DNA from: JAVJSU01 sp040219275
GTDB lineage: Bacteria > Chloroflexota > Anaerolineae > Aggregatilineales > Phototrophicaceae
Direction of reading: 5' to 3'
Assembly (NCBI GenBank): GCA_040219275.1
Contig: JAVJSU010000023.1
Location: 62,001 to 126,000 of the forward strand
Length of the DNA stretch: 64,000 nucleotides
Made by a program: the position numbers and the translations under genes. A model generated the notes under the pieces. The model ran no database searches. It was not told where the DNA came from and saw only the letters and a list, made by a program, of their open reading frames with translations. Shown piece after piece: positions 59,319-64,000 of this stretch. The first letter of the stretch is position 1. Each line of letters starts with the position of its first letter.

Positions 59319-59798
59319 TTAGTCATCACTTGGCTGGTTGAAGTCTTTATGGCGTAACTTGAAGGAAATGTCCTGTGCGATATTACGCATCATAAGATAC
59401 CCGATGGCGGTGTTGCTGGTGCATAGTTCGGTGAAATCAGTACGCGGAATGGCATAGACCGTTGTATTATCATGTGCGCTGATGACCGTCGCAGAGCGCG
59501 TCGCATCGTCAATCAGCGCCATCTCCCCGAAGACTTGCCCCTCGCCGAGGTAAACAGCGGAATAGGTATAGCCGGTAGGGTTGCGAATCTTTATCTCTAC
59601 TTGTCCGGATCCGACGATGTACATCTTATCGCCGTCCTCACCTTGTGAAAAAATAACATCACCCGCCTCATAAATCTCTTTTCGGGTAATATTTTCCATC
59701 GTGCCCAACTGTTCGTCATTTAAGCCACGAAACAGCTCCACCAAACGCATAATCTTTCTTAATTCCATGTCAAAATCCATTTCTTTGCGTTTTTTCAC
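59319..59798 (-). CDS. Cyclic-nucleotide-binding domain protein (Crp/Fnr-type CNB only)
   Basis: A 159-residue single cNMP-binding domain without a helix-turn-helix. The pocket loop FGEMALIDDATRSATV (about residues 88-103) retains the Glu and Arg that bind the cyclic nucleotide's ribose and phosphate. The N-terminus is charged. As a stand-alone sensor it probably acts by protein contact; its partner is unknown. It is divergent from lon with a 244-nt gap. Confidence 0.85.
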   Translation of the reverse strand: MKKRKEMDFDMELRKIMRLVELFRGLNDEQLGTMENITRKEIYEAGDVIFSQGEDGDKMYIVGSGQVEIKIRNPTGYTYSAVYLGEGQVFGEMALIDDATRSATVISAHDNTTVYAIPRTDFTELCTSNTAIGYLMMRNIAQDISFKLRHKDFNQPSDD

Positions 59799-60042
59799 TG
59801 CTTTGAGTCTATTTTACCCCTTGCAAGCCATACTGCACAACGTATCTTTGCCCTATGGTTCATATGACGAATGACCGCATTTCTTCTCATGGTTTTCTCA
59901 GGGCACTGTTTCTCACACACAACTCACATCACAGGCTAATATCTAATATTCTTTTTACCGAACAATGTTATAGTTTAAATTGGCTTGTTAGTGATACAGG
60001 ATTGATTGTGAGCTTCACAAACATACAAGAATAGGAAAAGCG

Positions 60043-62544
<2,502 letters not shown>

Positions 62545-62661
62545 ACAACACCGTGATGACTCGTTAAACTTACGTGTATGTTACCGTTGTGGGGCAGGTG
62601 ACTATCAGGCAGGTGATCTGATTATCCTCTGTCCCCTAAAACACAGATTGAGAGGTTACTT

Positions 62662-63018
62662 TTGTCAAAAGTATTACTTGTTGATGATGATCGTACAACA
62701 GTGAAATTGCTCCAGACTCTTTTGGAACTTGATGGGTTTGAAATATCCATTGCTTCCCGGGGTGGGGATGTCATCGCTATGGTGGAAGATGTACAGCCTG
62801 ACCTCATTTTGATGGACTATCATTTGTCAGATATGGATGGGGTAGATGTTCTGCGTGATTTGCGCAATATGGAAGCCTATGTGAAATTGCCGATTGTCAT
62901 GACATCCGGCTTGGATGTTGAAGACGAAGTGATGGAAGCGGGCGCAAATGCTTTTCTTGTAAAACCTTTTGAACCCGATGAACTGCCGGGATTGTTCCAG
63001 CGGTTAATTGCTGAATAG
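62662..63018 (+). CDS. Stand-alone response-regulator receiver protein
   Basis: A 118-residue single receiver domain. LLVDDDR acidic pocket, phosphoacceptor Asp in LILMDYHLSDMDG (the residue four after it is Ser, where Pro is usual), VMTSG and FLVKPFEPDE with the conserved Lys. It starts at TTG 62662 with AGAGG 6 nt upstream. There is no output domain, so it should work through a partner or as a phosphorelay intermediate. The PHP gene starts 57 nt downstream, probably co-transcribed. Confidence 0.9.
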   Translation: MSKVLLVDDDRTTVKLLQTLLELDGFEISIASRGGDVIAMVEDVQPDLILMDYHLSDMDGVDVLRDLRNMEAYVKLPIVMTSGLDVEDEVMEAGANAFLVKPFEPDELPGLFQRLIAE

Positions 63019-63075
63019 AAAACTCTTTAGATAATTATAACCTGTCTAACTTTAGACAACTGAGGAAGAATTAAC

Positions 63076-64000
63076 TTGGCATCCAGAAAAAAATCACGGA
63101 TGCAGTGGTACAAAATTGACCTGCATATTCACACGCCATCTTCCCACGATTATGCCGAGCCGGAAACGCACTATATTGATATTTTGCGGCGGGCGGAACA
63201 TCGTAATTTAGACATCATCGCATTTACCGACCATAACACCGGTAAAGGGTATTGGGCGATGATGCAGGAAGTTGAGCGTCTGGCATATTTAGAAACACTT
63301 GGACGTGCCAACGCGGATGAACTGAGACTACTCGCCGAATATCGTCGCTTATTAGAAAAGATTCTGGTCTTACCGGGGTTTGAATTTACTGCGACGTTCG
63401 GCTTTCATATTCTTGGCATATTTTCTCCGCAAACCCCATTACGTGACCTTGACCATTTATTACTAAGTATGGGCATCCCTTCGCATGTATTAGATGTGGG
63501 AAGTTCCGAAGTGGGCGCGTCGTCCGATGTGTTGACAGCATATCAGATGATTAATGAAGCAGGCGGCATTTGTATCGCGGCACACGTAAATACAACACAT
63601 GGCGTGGCAATGCGAGGTATGGACTTTGGTGGACAAACCCGTGTTGCCTATACGCAAGACCGCAATCTCCACGCATTAGAAGCAACAGACATCGGGCGGG
63701 GCGGTAGGCGCAACACCCAACGCTTTTTCGACGGCACCAAGCCGGAATATCCGCGCCGTATGCGTTGTATACAGGGGTCGGACTCGCACAATTTAGTGAC
63801 TTTGCGGGATCGCAACGGGCGAATTATCACGCTTGGTGTAGGTGAACGCGTCACTGAAGTTTTGCTTGAGGAGCGTTCGTTTGAAGCTCTGCTAGAAATG
63901 TTCCAGAGTTCGGACTTTTCGCGTTCAAGACCTTATAGCCCGAACCTGAAACCCGAAGATTTTGTGCAGACCGCACGCGAAGAGGGTGAGAGCATCGTCC
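63076..64000 (+). CDS. PHP-domain protein, 5' part (3' end outside window)
   Basis: 308 readable residues, cut by the window edge. It starts at TTG 63076 with GAGGAAG upstream; ATG 63100 is an alternative. PHP metal-site motifs are KIDLHIHTPSS (HxH), FTDHNT (DH), LPGFEFTA (Glu), AAHVNTTHG and QGSDSHNL. PHP domains are metal-dependent phosphoesterases; in several long proteins they precede an ATPase or DNA-linked domain. What follows here cannot be seen. It lies downstream of the receiver protein. Confidence 0.85.
   Translation, partial: MASRKKSRMQWYKIDLHIHTPSSHDYAEPETHYIDILRRAEHRNLDIIAFTDHNTGKGYWAMMQEVERLAYLETLGRANADELRLLAEYRRLLEKILVLPGFEFTATFGFHILGIFSPQTPLRDLDHLLLSMGIPSHVLDVGSSEVGASSDVLTAYQMINEAGGICIAAHVNTTHGVAMRGMDFGGQTRVAYTQDRNLHALEATDIGRGGRRNTQRFFDGTKPEYPRRMRCIQGSDSHNLVTLRDRNGRIITLGVGERVTEVLLEERSFEALLEMFQSSDFSRSRPYSPNLKPEDFVQTAREEGESIV

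Overview
The window is a 64 kb piece of a bacterial chromosome with moderate GC. It most likely comes from a Chloroflexota (Anaerolineae-like) organism. This assignment is inference: EF-Tu carries the GITINIRHVEYET and CPGHRDYIKN variants that I associate with Chloroflexota, ribosomal protein S12 has a long insertion after PAL, several proteins have FHA domains, a GT-C glycosyltransferase has a long soluble tail, and a lipoprotein has Thr-Pro linkers. No IS element, prophage or CRISPR array was seen. The only element with mobile-like architecture is a GxxExxY gene bracketed by imperfect 29-bp inverted repeats.

Layout. (1) 1-4.3 kb: the end of a complex I operon (nuoL 3' part, nuoM, nuoN), closed by a strong terminator. 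(2) 4.3-20.4 kb: mixed housekeeping and envelope genes. These are a large GT-C glycosyltransferase, a small FHA protein, a MarR regulator, a macrodomain hydrolase, a YbaK-like deacylase, mfd, a pth-containing operon with a phosphoesterase and an unknown gene, a second phosphoesterase operon, an ABC exporter and a lipoprotein. (3) 20.4-24.8 kb: a TPR protein, then a fluoride riboswitch with its overlapping terminator controlling a CLC-type fluoride/proton antiporter that carries four CBS domains. (4) 24.7-29.8 kb: tmRNA (minus strand), two flavin oxidoreductases, an acyl-CoA dehydrogenase and an FHA-receiver protein whose phosphoacceptor Asp is replaced by Glu.

(5) 29.9-51.8 kb: an almost continuous plus-strand translation supercluster, str-S10-spc-alpha-L13/S9. 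It holds rpsL, rpsG, fusA, tuf, rpsJ, rplC-rplD-rplW-rplB, rpsS-rplV-rpsC-rplP-rpmC-rpsQ, rplN-rplX-rplE, rpsN(Zn)-rpsH-rplF-rplR-rpsE-rpmD-rplO, secY, adk, map, rpmJ, rpsM, rpsK, rpoA, rplQ, truA, rplM and rpsI. A consensus-like sigma70 promoter lies at its head and a second one precedes rpmJ. Several intergenic hairpins are candidate regulatory leaders. infA and rpsD, often present in this cluster, are missing. (6) 51.8-64 kb: a MazG-type NTP pyrophosphohydrolase fusion, the GxxExxY element, tRNA-Pro(CGG), a CDP-alcohol phosphatidyltransferase with lgt, an ABC-2 exporter pair, a metallo-beta-lactamase-fold hydrolase, a cyclic-nucleotide-binding protein, lon, a response regulator and the start of a PHP-domain protein that runs off the window.

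The most informative non-coding findings are the fluoride riboswitch at 22195-22268, the tmRNA with its readable tag, the structured leaders in the ribosomal cluster and the promoter/operator-like palindromes near the FHA genes. All calls were made by reading the sequence; no database search was run.
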